From positions 1,364,001-1,428,000 of the forward strand of contig NZ_JACVMN010000001.1 in the NCBI RefSeq assembly GCF_014698935.1: 64,000 nucleotides of DNA, given 5' to 3'. The stretch is from Flagellimonas sp. S3867 (lineage in GTDB: Bacteria > Bacteroidota > Bacteroidia > Flavobacteriales > Flavobacteriaceae). Under the pieces are notes generated by a model, which saw only the letters and a list, made by a program, of their open reading frames with translations, had not been told where the DNA came from and did no database searches. Of this stretch, positions 35,421 to 45,502 are shown in pieces. The stretch's first letter is position 1, and each line of letters begins with the position of its first letter. The position numbers were made by a program, and so were the translations under genes.

Positions 35421-38216
35421 TTAGAACTTAAAATTATATGTTATGGTCGGTATTGGAATTGAAAATATGGAACTTTGATAGGCTTGTAACTTCCCATTTT
35501 CAGTAATAAAAAACACCGAATACGGGTTATTTCTTCCCAAAACGTTATAAATGGATATGTTCCAAAAGCTATGGGCAAATTTTTTGATTTTATGATTCCC
35601 TTCTATGTTAAAACTTAAATCCAATCGATAGAAGTCGGGAATTCGGAACTTGTTTCTGTCGCTAAAAAGAGGAAACTCCGCTCCGTCCAAAAAATATGTC
35701 CCGATTGGGAAAGTAACGGGTCTTCCAGTCTGATAAACAAAGTTGGCAGATAGGCTAAACCGCTTGGTGAACTTATAATTTGTCACCAAGCTAAAGTCGT
35801 GAGGTTTATCAAAATTGGAAGGAAAATATTCTCCATTGTTCACTTGTTCTTCAATGAATTGACTTTCCAGCTTTGTAAATGTTCTTGAATACGTATATCC
35901 AAGCCATCCATTCAACCTGCCTTCGTTCTTTTTTAACAAGAATTCTACACCATATGCTTTTCCCTCGCCCTGTAATACTTCTGTCTCAATAGATTCATTC
36001 AACAACAACTGTGCACCAACCTTGTAATCCAAAAGGTTTTTCGATTTTTTATAATATCCCTCAAGACTTACCTCATAGTTACTTTCATCAAAATTCTTAA
36101 ATAGTCCGAGTGAAAATTGTTCAGCCCTTTGTGGTTCAACATTCAAATCAGATAGTTTCCAGGTATCCGTGGGTGAAACTGTGGTATTGTTCGAAAGGGT
36201 ATGTATATATTGATAGGTGTTGTTGTATCCGGCCTTAACCGAAAAATCAGGCAACAAGAAATATCTTCCTGAGACCCTTCCTTCCAACCCCCCATAGGTT
36301 TTTATAATTTCATTGGCACCAAATTCTCGAACCTCCAGCAATGTGCCCTCACTTTTTGGTAAATTTTCATCGTAAATAGGTTGCGAAGATTCTCCCAAGG
36401 CGGCAAACAATGAATACCTCAACCCAATATCAAGTGAGAGATTCTCACTTACCTTAAGATTGTCTGAAACAAAAACCGCTGATTCCAGGCCCTTTTCCTT
36501 TTGTATTTCCAAAGGTTCTATTATGGAACTCGAACCCAAAGGGTCCATATATCCTGGATCTACATTGTATAATTTTCCGGAAATACCGTAATTAATATTA
36601 TGGGAGTTATTAAAAACGCTCAAAACTTTGGCTTTCAGCTCCGTTTCGTTGATTCTATACCCCAAATCGAAATTCTTATCTGCATCTCCATCAAACTCAA
36701 TGTTAAAGTCGTATTGACTATTGGAAAGGGATATGCCCAAGGTGTTCTTTTCATTTATCTGATGGTTCCATTTTATAGCAAAAAGTCTGTTTTTATAACT
36801 GTAAATAGAGTCAGACGTAATACTAAAGGCATCACGGCTGAGGTAGGCAGTAGCCTCAAGGCTATTGTTTTCATTTAATTTGTCGTTGTATTTGGCAATT
36901 ATGTCAAAAAAAGAGGCTTCACTATTTTTTAATTCTTCATCATCCAATGAACGTAAAATCCAATTGGAATACGTTGTACGTCCTCCGATTAAAATTCCCG
37001 ATTTGTTCTTTATAATGGGTATTTCAACACTAAGGTTGCTGGTCACAGGGCCTATTGCTGCCTCACCAGTGAATTTTTCAGTGTTTGCTTCTTTGGTTCC
37101 AATATCAAAAACCGAGGACAGCCTACCACCGTATTCCGAAGGAATATTTCCTTTGTAAATGGTTACATTACCTGTGACAAAAGGGTTCAGAGCGGAAAAG
37201 ATACCAAAGAAATGACTTGGATTATAGATGACCGCTTTATCCAATAAAAACAGGTTTTGGTCCGTTCGCCCTCCCCTAACGTTGTACCCTGAGGAACCTT
37301 CTCCTGCATTTGTTATTCCAGGAAGCGTAATTGCGGTTTTAAGAATGTCCCTTTCACCAAGTACCAACGGAATAGTTTTTATTTCGGCTACATCAAGTTC
37401 GACAACTCCAGCAATTACATTTTCCACATTCTGGATTCGATTGCTCTCTACAACAACTTCATCCAACTGTTCAGCACTATCCGTTAAATCGAAATCTAAT
37501 CGACCATCGTTGTACATGATTATTTTTTTTCGCGAAGTCTCAATACCTATCGCCTGGGCTTGAATAATGTTTATCCCCGGAGGTAATTCAATTTCATAAT
37601 ATCCATTAGCGTTGGTTACGGTTCCCAATGATAATTGTTCAACCACAATCGCTAGATTCGGGATGGGTTCTCCCGTATTGGCATTCTTTACTATTCCGCT
37701 CAGTTTATATTCATCTTGCTTAACACCCCTACGTTGTCTTCCAATACGAACAATATCAAGTTCTGTTTCCTGTTGCTCCTTTTCTTCCAAGAATGGTGGT
37801 GGTTCTTCAATGGGTAGTGAAGAAATTGATAATGAATCTGATTTTTTTTCGTTTTCGCGATCAAGAAAACCAAAACTTTGAGGCAACTTATCCTGAATCA
37901 CCACATTGGAGGTCAGTATAATTGTTTGTGTATCGAGCACATGAAAATTGATTACAGTATTTTTAAATATCTCGGTTAATATTTTAGTAACCGGGGTACT
38001 ACGGAAATCACCGGATATCAACTCCGCCCCCAGCCCTTGTTCATCATAATAGAACTCATAACCAGATTCTTCCTCAATCTGCAAGAGCACCTCTTTTCTG
38101 GTTTTATTTTCATAACTAATAGTTATGTTCTGCTTGGTTGTCTGTGCCCATGACCATTGGCATAACATAAAGACCAAACCCAGATTCCCCCAAAAAAATA
38201 TACCCCTATTCTTCAT
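35421..38216 (-). CDS. TonB-dependent receptor with STN and carboxypeptidase-like domains
   Basis: This 931-residue outer-membrane receptor has a signal peptide (to about WAQ, residue 25). An STN domain occupies about 26-105 (KEVLLQIEEESGYEFYYDEQ), and a linker with Glu-rich residues leads to a carboxypeptidase-regulatory-like domain (about 168-250). The plug is at about 265-370 (VRGGRTDQNLFLLDKAVIYNPSH), and the beta-barrel runs to the terminal aromatic TYNFKF. STN-containing receptors are often linked to anti-sigma signalling, but no FecR/FecI pair is adjacent. It overlaps the upstream hypothetical gene by 11 bases. The substrate is not known; context favours a glycan fragment. Confidence 0.9.
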   Translation of the reverse strand: MKNRGIFFWGNLGLVFMLCQWSWAQTTKQNITISYENKTRKEVLLQIEEESGYEFYYDEQGLGAELISGDFRSTPVTKILTEIFKNTVINFHVLDTQTIILTSNVVIQDKLPQSFGFLDRENEKKSDSLSISSLPIEEPPPFLEEKEQQETELDIVRIGRQRRGVKQDEYKLSGIVKNANTGEPIPNLAIVVEQLSLGTVTNANGYYEIELPPGINIIQAQAIGIETSRKKIIMYNDGRLDFDLTDSAEQLDEVVVESNRIQNVENVIAGVVELDVAEIKTIPLVLGERDILKTAITLPGITNAGEGSSGYNVRGGRTDQNLFLLDKAVIYNPSHFFGIFSALNPFVTGNVTIYKGNIPSEYGGRLSSVFDIGTKEANTEKFTGEAAIGPVTSNLSVEIPIIKNKSGILIGGRTTYSNWILRSLDDEELKNSEASFFDIIAKYNDKLNENNSLEATAYLSRDAFSITSDSIYSYKNRLFAIKWNHQINEKNTLGISLSNSQYDFNIEFDGDADKNFDLGYRINETELKAKVLSVFNNSHNINYGISGKLYNVDPGYMDPLGSSSIIEPLEIQKEKGLESAVFVSDNLKVSENLSLDIGLRYSLFAALGESSQPIYDENLPKSEGTLLEVREFGANEIIKTYGGLEGRVSGRYFLLPDFSVKAGYNNTYQYIHTLSNNTTVSPTDTWKLSDLNVEPQRAEQFSLGLFKNFDESNYEVSLEGYYKKSKNLLDYKVGAQLLLNESIETEVLQGEGKAYGVEFLLKKNEGRLNGWLGYTYSRTFTKLESQFIEEQVNNGEYFPSNFDKPHDFSLVTNYKFTKRFSLSANFVYQTGRPVTFPIGTYFLDGAEFPLFSDRNKFRIPDFYRLDLSFNIEGNHKIKKFAHSFWNISIYNVLGRNNPYSVFFITENGKLQAYQSSIFSIPIPTITYNFKF

Positions 38217-38994
38217 CCTTGGTATGGCTTAACTGTTCATGAAGGAAGTCGATCAAGGTGTCTATGGAGGTATCGTCAATCAATTTTGCGCCTTTCAAGG
38301 ATTGATCGATAACCATTTTCAGGTCATCTGAATATTCAGGAAATATTAATCCAATGTCCTTTGTTTTTTTAAGGATGAAAAGTTCATTTTTATATTCAAG
38401 CACAAACCCGGGTTCTAAATCTTTAAACTCATCATAGCTTATGGAATTACCCAGATTATTTAGCAACCTTTTATGATGTTTTTTTAAAACACTAAAAAAA
38501 GGAGTTGTTCGGTAAATTTCATAGAACCCCGGTGAAACTTCACTTTCAGCGCTCCTTGGAGTAATATTCTTGAATGTATGGTTTTCTATGACAAAACTAT
38601 CTATATGCTCTTTTCGTAAAATCAGTGGTTTTCCACCTAACCTGTTTTTAACTTGAACGATGAGGTTATCTTCGTAAACGTCATATTTTAAATTGAGGTT
38701 GAAATATGGTTGGTTGTTGAAATAAACCACACCCTGTCTAAATTCTGGGGAAATAAAAAACTTGGTTTGAGTACTTTTTGAGCGATGTTTTTCCAGATAA
38801 ACTTGCCCGTAATGCAATTCTGAACTTTCTACTCCAGTGATATTGTCAAACCAATTGTGAACGAACACATTTTTTTGTAAATGTTGGGCGTCAATGGATT
38901 GGAACACCAACAGCGCAAAACAAAAATACAGCCATGAAAACTTAAGGTTTTCATCGACGAATAACGCTGAAGATGTTTTTATGTAACTCTTCAT
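38206..38994 (-). CDS. Exported hypothetical protein heading the TonB receptor operon
   Basis: This is a 262-residue protein with a polar N-terminal extension and a hydrophobic stretch (WLYFCFALLVFQSIDA), probably a signal segment cleaved near 36. The body is beta-rich (YLEKHRSKSTQTKFFISPEF... NQPYFNLNLKYDVYEDNLIV), and the C-terminus is charged (HEQLSHTKDEE). Its stop overlaps the TonB receptor start by 11 bases, so the two are translationally coupled. No family is recognised; a similar small gene often precedes this receptor type, by recollection only. Confidence 0.7.
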   Translation of the reverse strand: MKSYIKTSSALFVDENLKFSWLYFCFALLVFQSIDAQHLQKNVFVHNWFDNITGVESSELHYGQVYLEKHRSKSTQTKFFISPEFRQGVVYFNNQPYFNLNLKYDVYEDNLIVQVKNRLGGKPLILRKEHIDSFVIENHTFKNITPRSAESEVSPGFYEIYRTTPFFSVLKKHHKRLLNNLGNSISYDEFKDLEPGFVLEYKNELFILKKTKDIGLIFPEYSDDLKMVIDQSLKGAKLIDDTSIDTLIDFLHEQLSHTKDEE

Positions 38995-39261
38995 TATAAA
39001 AAGGGTAAAAGCATAGCCAGCTTCGAAATCAAGTAAGAAAGGTAGAGATAAATGTAGTTCTTATCTCCTTCACTAACAAATCTAAATAGTTATAAAAATT
39101 TAAATGCCAAAAGACGAAACAAGCACAAAACTATAGGGATAAATAACCAGTAGCTTTATAAAATCAGAAGCAATTTCCCCTTCAAAACTTATATAAAGAA
39201 GCAGATACTGCGGACTCAAACATCAGAATTAGACCACAAATCACAATACAAGTCTACTTTT

Positions 39262-39277
39262 AGCAAAAAAAGTATCA
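39262..39277 (+). repeat. 16-mer shared upstream of two PUL transcripts (copy 1)
   Basis: AGCAAAAAAAGTATCA is identical to 46815-46830, in the same orientation and also upstream of a plus-strand PUL gene. It could be a promoter or activator element. Confidence 0.45.
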
Positions 39278-39402
39278 GGGTCGGTTTAAGTTTTTGTAGA
39301 TACTTAACGCCCACTGACCTAAATTAGTTTCACCTAAATAACCAACCCTTCTTTTAGAAGTTGGTTTGAACCAATAATAACCAAACTACCAAGCAAGAGG
39401 GT

Positions 39403-39464
39403 GGATTCAAAATTTACAAAAGTCATTTCAATCGTATTCAATGGATTGAAATGGCTTTGAATCC
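39403..39464. repeat. Long imperfect inverted repeat upstream of glycosidase operon
   Basis: AAAGTCATTTCAATC (39419-39433) pairs with GATTGAAATGGCTTT (39444-39458) over 15 positions with one G-T pair and a 10-base loop; GGATTC (39403-39408) and GAATCC (39459-39464) extend it. No T run follows on the plus strand. It may be an mRNA leader structure or a degenerate element. Confidence 0.55.
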
Positions 39465-39598
39465 ATTTGTAAAGAGGTTGTCTGCTGAAATCTATTATTA
39501 TCACATTGCTAAGGTTCTTCAAAAATCTTAAGATGTATAATTTCTGCATAAAATAATTCTATCAAAAATCGATTAGCAAAGTCCTCAGTCAACACCTT

Positions 39599-42421
39599 AT
39601 GAAAATCACGAAACATTTTTCCATTTCGCTAGTAATAGTCATGTGCTATTTCAACTTACAGACTGCTTTGGCGCAGACGGATTGGCTAATAGATGGCTCA
39701 TCCTATACCACAGAAATGAAACAAACGGACAAAACACTTGAAATGTCCAATGGACTTATCAGAAGAGTTTTCCGAATAGCCCCAAATGCAGCAACGGTGA
39801 GGTTGGATAATTTAGTAACAGGTGAATCACTCCTTCGAGGAGTTAAACCTGAAGCCATTGTTAAGTTCAATGGGGTAAACTACGAAGTAGGAGGCTTAAA
39901 AGGACAGCCCAATTATGCATTTCTTAAACCTGAATGGTTAGATAAAATGACCGTAAATCCTGCTTCCATGCAATATACGGGGTATGAAGTTAGTGAACCT
40001 CAAGCGCCTTTTCAATGGAAACGAGTTCGGAACTATACCAAAGGCTCCAACTGGCCTCCCAAAGGCAAACATTTGCGAATGGATTACCAAATGCCGGAGC
40101 CTCAAAACCTAATTACCGGCCAAGCTCTGCTTCCAAGTTCATACGGGAGGAATACTTTATATTATACCGACTTTAATTCCCTCGACAATCTTTGGAAAAC
40201 CACATATTCTGAAGCTCACGAACGTTCGTCTTTTCAAAATGAAGGTAAAATTGGAGAAATATTCACTCCAGCCAATACGGCGGTGTATGTAGAAAAAAAA
40301 TTGGCCGCTAATACAAATATTATTGAAGCCACTTTTAATGTTGGAACGGATAAGAGCAAGGAATATGGCCCAGGAATCACCTTGGTATGGCCCAACAAAA
40401 CAATGAAATTTTATCTGCGTCCAGGTGGCAATAATTACGACGATGGAGTCGCCATGTTTGGGCTTTGGGATGGTCAAAATGAAAACAAAGCTGCTGGTGG
40501 ACGCCAGGCATTAGATCTTACCAAACCTTGGAAGCTTCGTTATAGAATCACTGACCAGAACGTATTTTGTGAGGCAAAACCGGAAGATGGTGATTGGTTG
40601 ACAATCGAAAAACTCAGTTCTTTTGATATCATGCCTTCCCATGTGCGCATTGGAAAAACCAATGCGCAGGGAGAGGGAATTGACCATAAAACCCAGCAGG
40701 GAGAGCTAATCAGAATGCAGGTCATCAATTATACTGAATATGGAAGTCTTTCGCAAAACAGCAAAGCAGGATTCAAGAAAGACGCAATAACCCTGTCTGT
40801 TCATTATGAACTTTATGATGGAATTCCCGTTATGGCCAAATGGCTCACCATCAAAAACAACAGTGATGAAGATATCACCGTGGATAAATTTATCAGTGAG
40901 ATTATTGCGGCTGTGGAATACGGAGCGGCAGTGGAAACCCGTAAATTCAACGTACCCAGTCCCAACATTCATGTGGAAACCGATTATGCCTTTTCAAGTT
41001 TTAATGTTGAAGACGCCAACCACCATGCTGTACGTTGGTTGCCCGATCCGGATTATCAAACTCAGGTCAATTACCTACGAGTCACTCCATGCTTACTTAA
41101 TGTAGGACCGGAAATTGGCCCTGCCAAAACTATTGCTCCCGGTGAAACCTTTAAGACCTTCAGAACCTTTGTTATGCCAAACGACAGTTATGATAGGGAA
41201 AGAAATGGTATGGCATTGCGAAGAATGTATCGCACCCTGGCACCATGGACCACCGAGAACCCTCTGATGATGCATGCCAGATTTGCCGATTGGGAACGAG
41301 TAAAAACTGCAATTGACCAGGCAGCCGAAGCGGGATTTGAAATGGTCATTCTAACTTTTGGAAGTGGGTTCAATATCGAAGACGACAGTCAGGAATATCT
41401 ATCCAAAATGAAAAAGTATTCCGATTACGCCAAAAGTAAAGGTGTTGAAATTGGCGGCTACTCCCTCCTCGCCTCGCGCAGAATAGGTGGTGGACATGAT
41501 GTGGAAATGCCTCCGGGACAGCGCCCAACCTTTGGCAACTCACCCTGCATTGAAAGTCACTGGGGACAGGATTATTTTAAAAAACTGTATAATTTCTATA
41601 GGAAAACAGGTTTTTCCTTACTTGAACATGACGGTTCTTATCCAGGTGATGTCTGTGCTTCAAAAGATCATCCAGGACACAAAGGGTTAAACGATTCCCG
41701 ATGGGAACAGTACGAAACCATTTCACAATTCTATCAATGGTGCAGGGCAAATGGAATTTATCTCAATATTCCAGACTATTATTATATGACCGGGGGTAAC
41801 AAATGCGGAATGGGATACCGAGAAGTAAACTGGAGTCTACCCCGAAACCAACAAGTCATCCATACTAGACAAAATATTTATGATGGAGCATGGCAAAAAA
41901 CACCTTCCATGGGATGGATGTTTGTGCCCCTAACCGAATATCACGGAGGAGGTGCTGCCGCCACCATTGAACCTCTAAAAGAACATCTTTCACATTATGA
42001 AATGATGATGGTAAGCAATCTTGGCGGTGGGGTACAAGCATGTTATCGAGGACCAAGGCTATATGATTCCGAAGAAACCAAATCCATGGTTTCACGAGTG
42101 GTCAATTGGTTTAAAAAACACCGGGAGGTACTTGAAGGTGATATTATTCATCTTCGAAGGGCCGATGGCCGGGATATAGATTATTGGCTGAGTGTAAATC
42201 CGCAGGGAGAAGAAAAAGGAATGTTGATGGTCTACAATCCCACCAATACCAAAATCACAAAGACCATTAAAGTTCCGTTGTATTATACCGGACTTTCCGA
42301 TAGTGTTGCAGTACAGATAGAGGAGAAAGGGGTAGAAAGCTATTCCTTGGAGCGAGATTATTCCATTTTGTTGGAAATTACGATTCAGCCTAATAGTTAT
42401 ACCTGGGCAGTATTCAAGTAA
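39599..42421 (+). CDS. Secreted alpha-galactosidase-like glycoside hydrolase, family unclear
   Basis: This 940-residue protein has a signal peptide ending at TALAQ (about 26). A beta-rich N-terminal domain is interrupted at about 180-360 by a segment resembling a concanavalin-type sugar-binding sandwich (YYTDFNSLDNLWKTTYSE... WLTIEKLSSFDI). The central part (about 545-800) looks like a TIM barrel of clan GH-D type: FEMVILTFGSGFN, then SLLEHDGSYPGDVC with Asp678, then NIPDYYYMTGGNKCGMGYRE. A beta domain ends the protein. The overall plan resembles GH27/GH36-like alpha-galactosidases, but the standard motifs are not met, so the family and substrate are uncertain. It heads the plus-strand glycosidase operon. 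Confidence 0.7.
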   Translation: MKITKHFSISLVIVMCYFNLQTALAQTDWLIDGSSYTTEMKQTDKTLEMSNGLIRRVFRIAPNAATVRLDNLVTGESLLRGVKPEAIVKFNGVNYEVGGLKGQPNYAFLKPEWLDKMTVNPASMQYTGYEVSEPQAPFQWKRVRNYTKGSNWPPKGKHLRMDYQMPEPQNLITGQALLPSSYGRNTLYYTDFNSLDNLWKTTYSEAHERSSFQNEGKIGEIFTPANTAVYVEKKLAANTNIIEATFNVGTDKSKEYGPGITLVWPNKTMKFYLRPGGNNYDDGVAMFGLWDGQNENKAAGGRQALDLTKPWKLRYRITDQNVFCEAKPEDGDWLTIEKLSSFDIMPSHVRIGKTNAQGEGIDHKTQQGELIRMQVINYTEYGSLSQNSKAGFKKDAITLSVHYELYDGIPVMAKWLTIKNNSDEDITVDKFISEIIAAVEYGAAVETRKFNVPSPNIHVETDYAFSSFNVEDANHHAVRWLPDPDYQTQVNYLRVTPCLLNVGPEIGPAKTIAPGETFKTFRTFVMPNDSYDRERNGMALRRMYRTLAPWTTENPLMMHARFADWERVKTAIDQAAEAGFEMVILTFGSGFNIEDDSQEYLSKMKKYSDYAKSKGVEIGGYSLLASRRIGGGHDVEMPPGQRPTFGNSPCIESHWGQDYFKKLYNFYRKTGFSLLEHDGSYPGDVCASKDHPGHKGLNDSRWEQYETISQFYQWCRANGIYLNIPDYYYMTGGNKCGMGYREVNWSLPRNQQVIHTRQNIYDGAWQKTPSMGWMFVPLTEYHGGGAAATIEPLKEHLSHYEMMMVSNLGGGVQACYRGPRLYDSEETKSMVSRVVNWFKKHREVLEGDIIHLRRADGRDIDYWLSVNPQGEEKGMLMVYNPTNTKITKTIKVPLYYTGLSDSVAVQIEEKGVESYSLERDYSILLEITIQPNSYTWAVFK

Positions 42422-42543
42422 ATAAGACTGAATATCAACATTATCAACAAACATTTAGATCAAATTATGTTATCGTACACATTTACAGGATACTTTTTCA
42501 TATCTTGGACAAAATGCACAATGATCACAAATAACCAATACCA

Positions 42544-44643
42544 ATGAAAACTCCAACCAAGATTATTTACCTTCTTTTGATATTCATTATTAATGCATGT
42601 GGATTTCAAGAAGAAAAAAAGTTAGGTGATTTCAAACTTCTCCCCTCCCCACAAGAATTTGAAATTTCAGGAATTAGCGATTTAAAAATCGACGAGTTAA
42701 AACTGTTTTATTCTGAAAGTAATGACAGTCTGCCTGTTTTGGGCGATGCCTTTGGAGAACTTAACCAGACAGATAAAAAGTCTGATGCGCAAATAATCTT
42801 TTGGATAGATGAAAAGCTGGATCTGCCAGCAGAGGGATACTTCCTAAAAGTTCAGGAAGATCAGATCATCTTAACCGGAAAGGATAAGGCCGGGCTGTTC
42901 TATGCCTTCAAAACTTTGGAACAACTAGCAATAGACGCCAAAGATCAAGATGTGCATTTACCTATTTGTAGTATTAAAGATTTTCCCCTCCTTGCATACC
43001 GCTCCATTCATTTGGATATTAAACATCATTTGGAACAAACCGAATATTACTATCAACTCATTGATAAACTGGCCAGTTACAAAATCAATGCAATTATTGC
43101 AGAAGTAGAGGATAAAATCCAATTTGAACGCCATCCAAAAGTTGCTTCGGCAGATGCGTTAAGTAAAGGAGAATGGCAAAAACTCTCAGAATATGCCAAA
43201 AACCGAAATATAGAGATTAGCCCACTTATGCAAGGGTTGGGCCATTCCTCTTTTGTGCTTAAGCACGAAGAATACAAACACCTTCGCGATGACCCAGAAA
43301 TTGATTGGGCATATAATCCGTTGGATCCAGAAACCTATAGAGTACAGTTCGACCTCTATGAGGAGGCAATAGAGGCAACTCCGAATGGCAAATACCTGCA
43401 CATTGGTGGCGATGAGGTGCATACAACAGGTCGAGGCAGTGGGAAATCTTCCCTTGAACTTCAATTACAATGGTTGAACAAAGTTTGCCAATTTGCCGAG
43501 GACCACAATCGTATTCCCATTTTTTGGGACGACATGCCCTTAAAGCATGCCGAAGTTTATGGTCCAATGTTCGACACTGAAATCACTAACGAAGAAGTTG
43601 ACAAAATCTGGGAGGAAAATGAACACAAACTGGTTGAATTTTTAGACCAATTTCCAAAAAATTGCATTTACATGCGATGGAATTATCATTCCCCAGAAAC
43701 TTATGGCAATAGCAAGGCCATGGATTGGTTCAGTGACCACGGTTTCCAAGTAATGGGAGCAACCGCAGGGCAAACAAGATGGGTATTAATGCCGCAAAGG
43801 GAAAGCAATATTGATAATATTAAATCCTTTGCACTATCATCTATTGAAAGTGGATTGAATGGCCTTCTGTTGACGCTTTGGGATGACGACTCTCCCCACT
43901 TTGAACTTTACATGAGGGGTATACTGGCTTTTTCCGAGTACACTTGGTCTGGAGATAAGCGCACAAAAGGAGAGGTGAAATCAGCTTATAGACATAGGGA
44001 GTTTTCCGACTCACTTTCAAACGAACAATTTGGGTTTATCGATCTTTTGGAAAGTCCCGTGGCCCAATGGAAAAATATATTATTGGAAGGAAACAGCCGT
44101 AACTATTTGATGAGCAAACCTGAAGCAATGGAAAAATTGGTTATTGAAATGCCTGTTGCAAATAATCCTGGAAAATGGTCGGAAAAATATGCTGATAGGA
44201 TCAAAATAGCCAAAGAAACAATTAAAACAACTGATACCATTGCATCCAAAATTGGAGAAATGAAAAATCTTGCCAAACGAAACACCTATAATCTGGAAAT
44301 CTATGAGCAAGTGAACAATTTGGTTCGGTTTAGCAACCAAGCCTTGCTGCAATTAAATGACTATGATCAAACCACTGACAACCTAGAGCGGAAAAAAGCT
44401 TTGGAAAGATTATCTGAACTAAAAGCGCAATTTGGGGCACTTCGAAAAGAAATGGAGTCAACTTATGGTAAAACCCGAATCCTTACCAAACCAGATAATT
44501 ATATCTTAGATCAAGATCACCACGTGCATTTAGCCAATCAATCTTTATCTTTTGACTGGCAATTTTATGCCGAGATTTTGTTCTTGCAAAAATTGGAGAA
44601 AAACATAATAGAAAAGGTCACTCTCTCGGATATTAAAGATTAA
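42544..44643 (+). CDS. GH20-type beta-N-acetylhexosaminidase, lipoprotein
   Basis: This 699-residue lipoprotein (lipobox NAC, Cys19) has a GH20b-like N-terminal domain (about 25-150), then a TIM barrel starting YRSIHLDIKHHLEQTEYYYQ. The catalytic pair of GH20 is seen in LHIGGDEVH as Asp290-Glu291, and the sugar-binding Trp segment LLLTLWDDDSPHFE follows. A helical C-terminal region of about 200 residues is extra. It should release terminal GlcNAc/GalNAc or a related sugar. The barrel entrance lacks the usual RGxxxDxxR wording (it has RSIHLDIKHH), so specificity may be unusual. The GH16 gene follows 12 bases after it. Confidence 0.85.
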   Translation: MKTPTKIIYLLLIFIINACGFQEEKKLGDFKLLPSPQEFEISGISDLKIDELKLFYSESNDSLPVLGDAFGELNQTDKKSDAQIIFWIDEKLDLPAEGYFLKVQEDQIILTGKDKAGLFYAFKTLEQLAIDAKDQDVHLPICSIKDFPLLAYRSIHLDIKHHLEQTEYYYQLIDKLASYKINAIIAEVEDKIQFERHPKVASADALSKGEWQKLSEYAKNRNIEISPLMQGLGHSSFVLKHEEYKHLRDDPEIDWAYNPLDPETYRVQFDLYEEAIEATPNGKYLHIGGDEVHTTGRGSGKSSLELQLQWLNKVCQFAEDHNRIPIFWDDMPLKHAEVYGPMFDTEITNEEVDKIWEENEHKLVEFLDQFPKNCIYMRWNYHSPETYGNSKAMDWFSDHGFQVMGATAGQTRWVLMPQRESNIDNIKSFALSSIESGLNGLLLTLWDDDSPHFELYMRGILAFSEYTWSGDKRTKGEVKSAYRHREFSDSLSNEQFGFIDLLESPVAQWKNILLEGNSRNYLMSKPEAMEKLVIEMPVANNPGKWSEKYADRIKIAKETIKTTDTIASKIGEMKNLAKRNTYNLEIYEQVNNLVRFSNQALLQLNDYDQTTDNLERKKALERLSELKAQFGALRKEMESTYGKTRILTKPDNYILDQDHHVHLANQSLSFDWQFYAEILFLQKLEKNIIEKVTLSDIKD

Positions 44644-44655
44644 ATCCATATATAA

Positions 44656-45489
44656 ATGAAAAAAAACCTCCCTTTTGCATTATGCTGTATGGTGTTGCTC
44701 TGTTTTGGGTGTAAACCTTATCAACTTAACAACGACAAAGCTAAAATCTATATACAAAAGCCACATCGTCATAACAAACTGTGGAAAGTGGTATGGGAAG
44801 ATCATTTTAACTCCCGCGACCTAGACGATACCAAATGGACCAAAATCCCGCAGGGAAAAGCAGATTGGAACGATCAAATGACCGACTTGGATTCGAGATG
44901 CTTTGATTGGAAGGATGGGAAACTCCATTTGATCGGGATTCAAAACATCGATACGTTAACGGACCAAAGAACCTACCTCACCGGAGGCATATTTACTAAG
45001 GGTAAATTTGCTTTTCAATATGGTAAAATTGAGATTCGGGCCAAACTGGAATCGGCACAAGGAGCTTGGCCTGCCATGTGGATGCTCTCTGAACTAAACA
45101 AACATGGCGCATACCCTAGAAACGGCGAGATTGATATAATGGAACATCTCAATTTTGAAAATGTCTTCTATCAAACCACCCATTCCTATTATACATTAGA
45201 GCTGAAACAAAAAGAAAATCCGCCTTATTATACCACTACCCCATTCAATGCCGACGAATTTAACACCTTTGGTTTGGAATGGTATCCAGATAAATTGGTT
45301 TACACCTTAAACGGAAAGCCCACTTTTACCTATCCCAAGGTTGAAGGCGTAGATCCATCGCAATGGCCTTTTGATCAACCCTTTTATATTTTGATTGATC
45401 AACAACTTGGAGGTTCGTGGGTCGGCGACGTGGATCTTGAACAACTTCCAGTCAATATGATTATTGATTGGGTGAAAGTATATCAATAA
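44656..45489 (+). CDS. GH16 endo-glycanase, lipoprotein
   Basis: This 277-residue GH16 enzyme has lipobox Cys19 (LCFGCKP). The catalytic motif ExDxxE is EIDIME at 158-163, in the beta-bulge form used by laminarinases and marine galactanases rather than xyloglucan enzymes. The supporting strands YGKIEIRAKL and AWPAMWML are typical. It should cut a beta-linked backbone at the cell surface. GH16 specificity among laminarin, agar, porphyran or other galactans cannot be settled here. It is 13 bases from the next gene in the series. Confidence 0.92.
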   Translation: MKKNLPFALCCMVLLCFGCKPYQLNNDKAKIYIQKPHRHNKLWKVVWEDHFNSRDLDDTKWTKIPQGKADWNDQMTDLDSRCFDWKDGKLHLIGIQNIDTLTDQRTYLTGGIFTKGKFAFQYGKIEIRAKLESAQGAWPAMWMLSELNKHGAYPRNGEIDIMEHLNFENVFYQTTHSYYTLELKQKENPPYYTTTPFNADEFNTFGLEWYPDKLVYTLNGKPTFTYPKVEGVDPSQWPFDQPFYILIDQQLGGSWVGDVDLEQLPVNMIIDWVKVYQ

Positions 45490-45502
45490 ACCAGTACAGA
45501 CA

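Larger units (their letters stand above)
38995..39598. other. Divergent intergenic region between the two PUL operons
   Basis: Six hundred bases separate the minus-strand TonB operon from the plus-strand glycosidase operon. It holds the 16-mer shared with 46815-46830, an ACCTAAAT pair at about 39317-39339, the 6-bp inverted repeat TTGGTTTGAACCAA at 39361-39374 and a long hairpin at 39403-39464. No real gene is seen; the frame at 39334-39549 is a shadow over these repeats. Both promoters presumably lie here. Confidence 0.5.

Noticed and set aside
35421..38216. TonB receptor as a SusC protein
   Set aside because: Its neighbour is DUF4249 rather than a SusD-type lipoprotein, and it carries an STN domain and lacks the usual SusC length.
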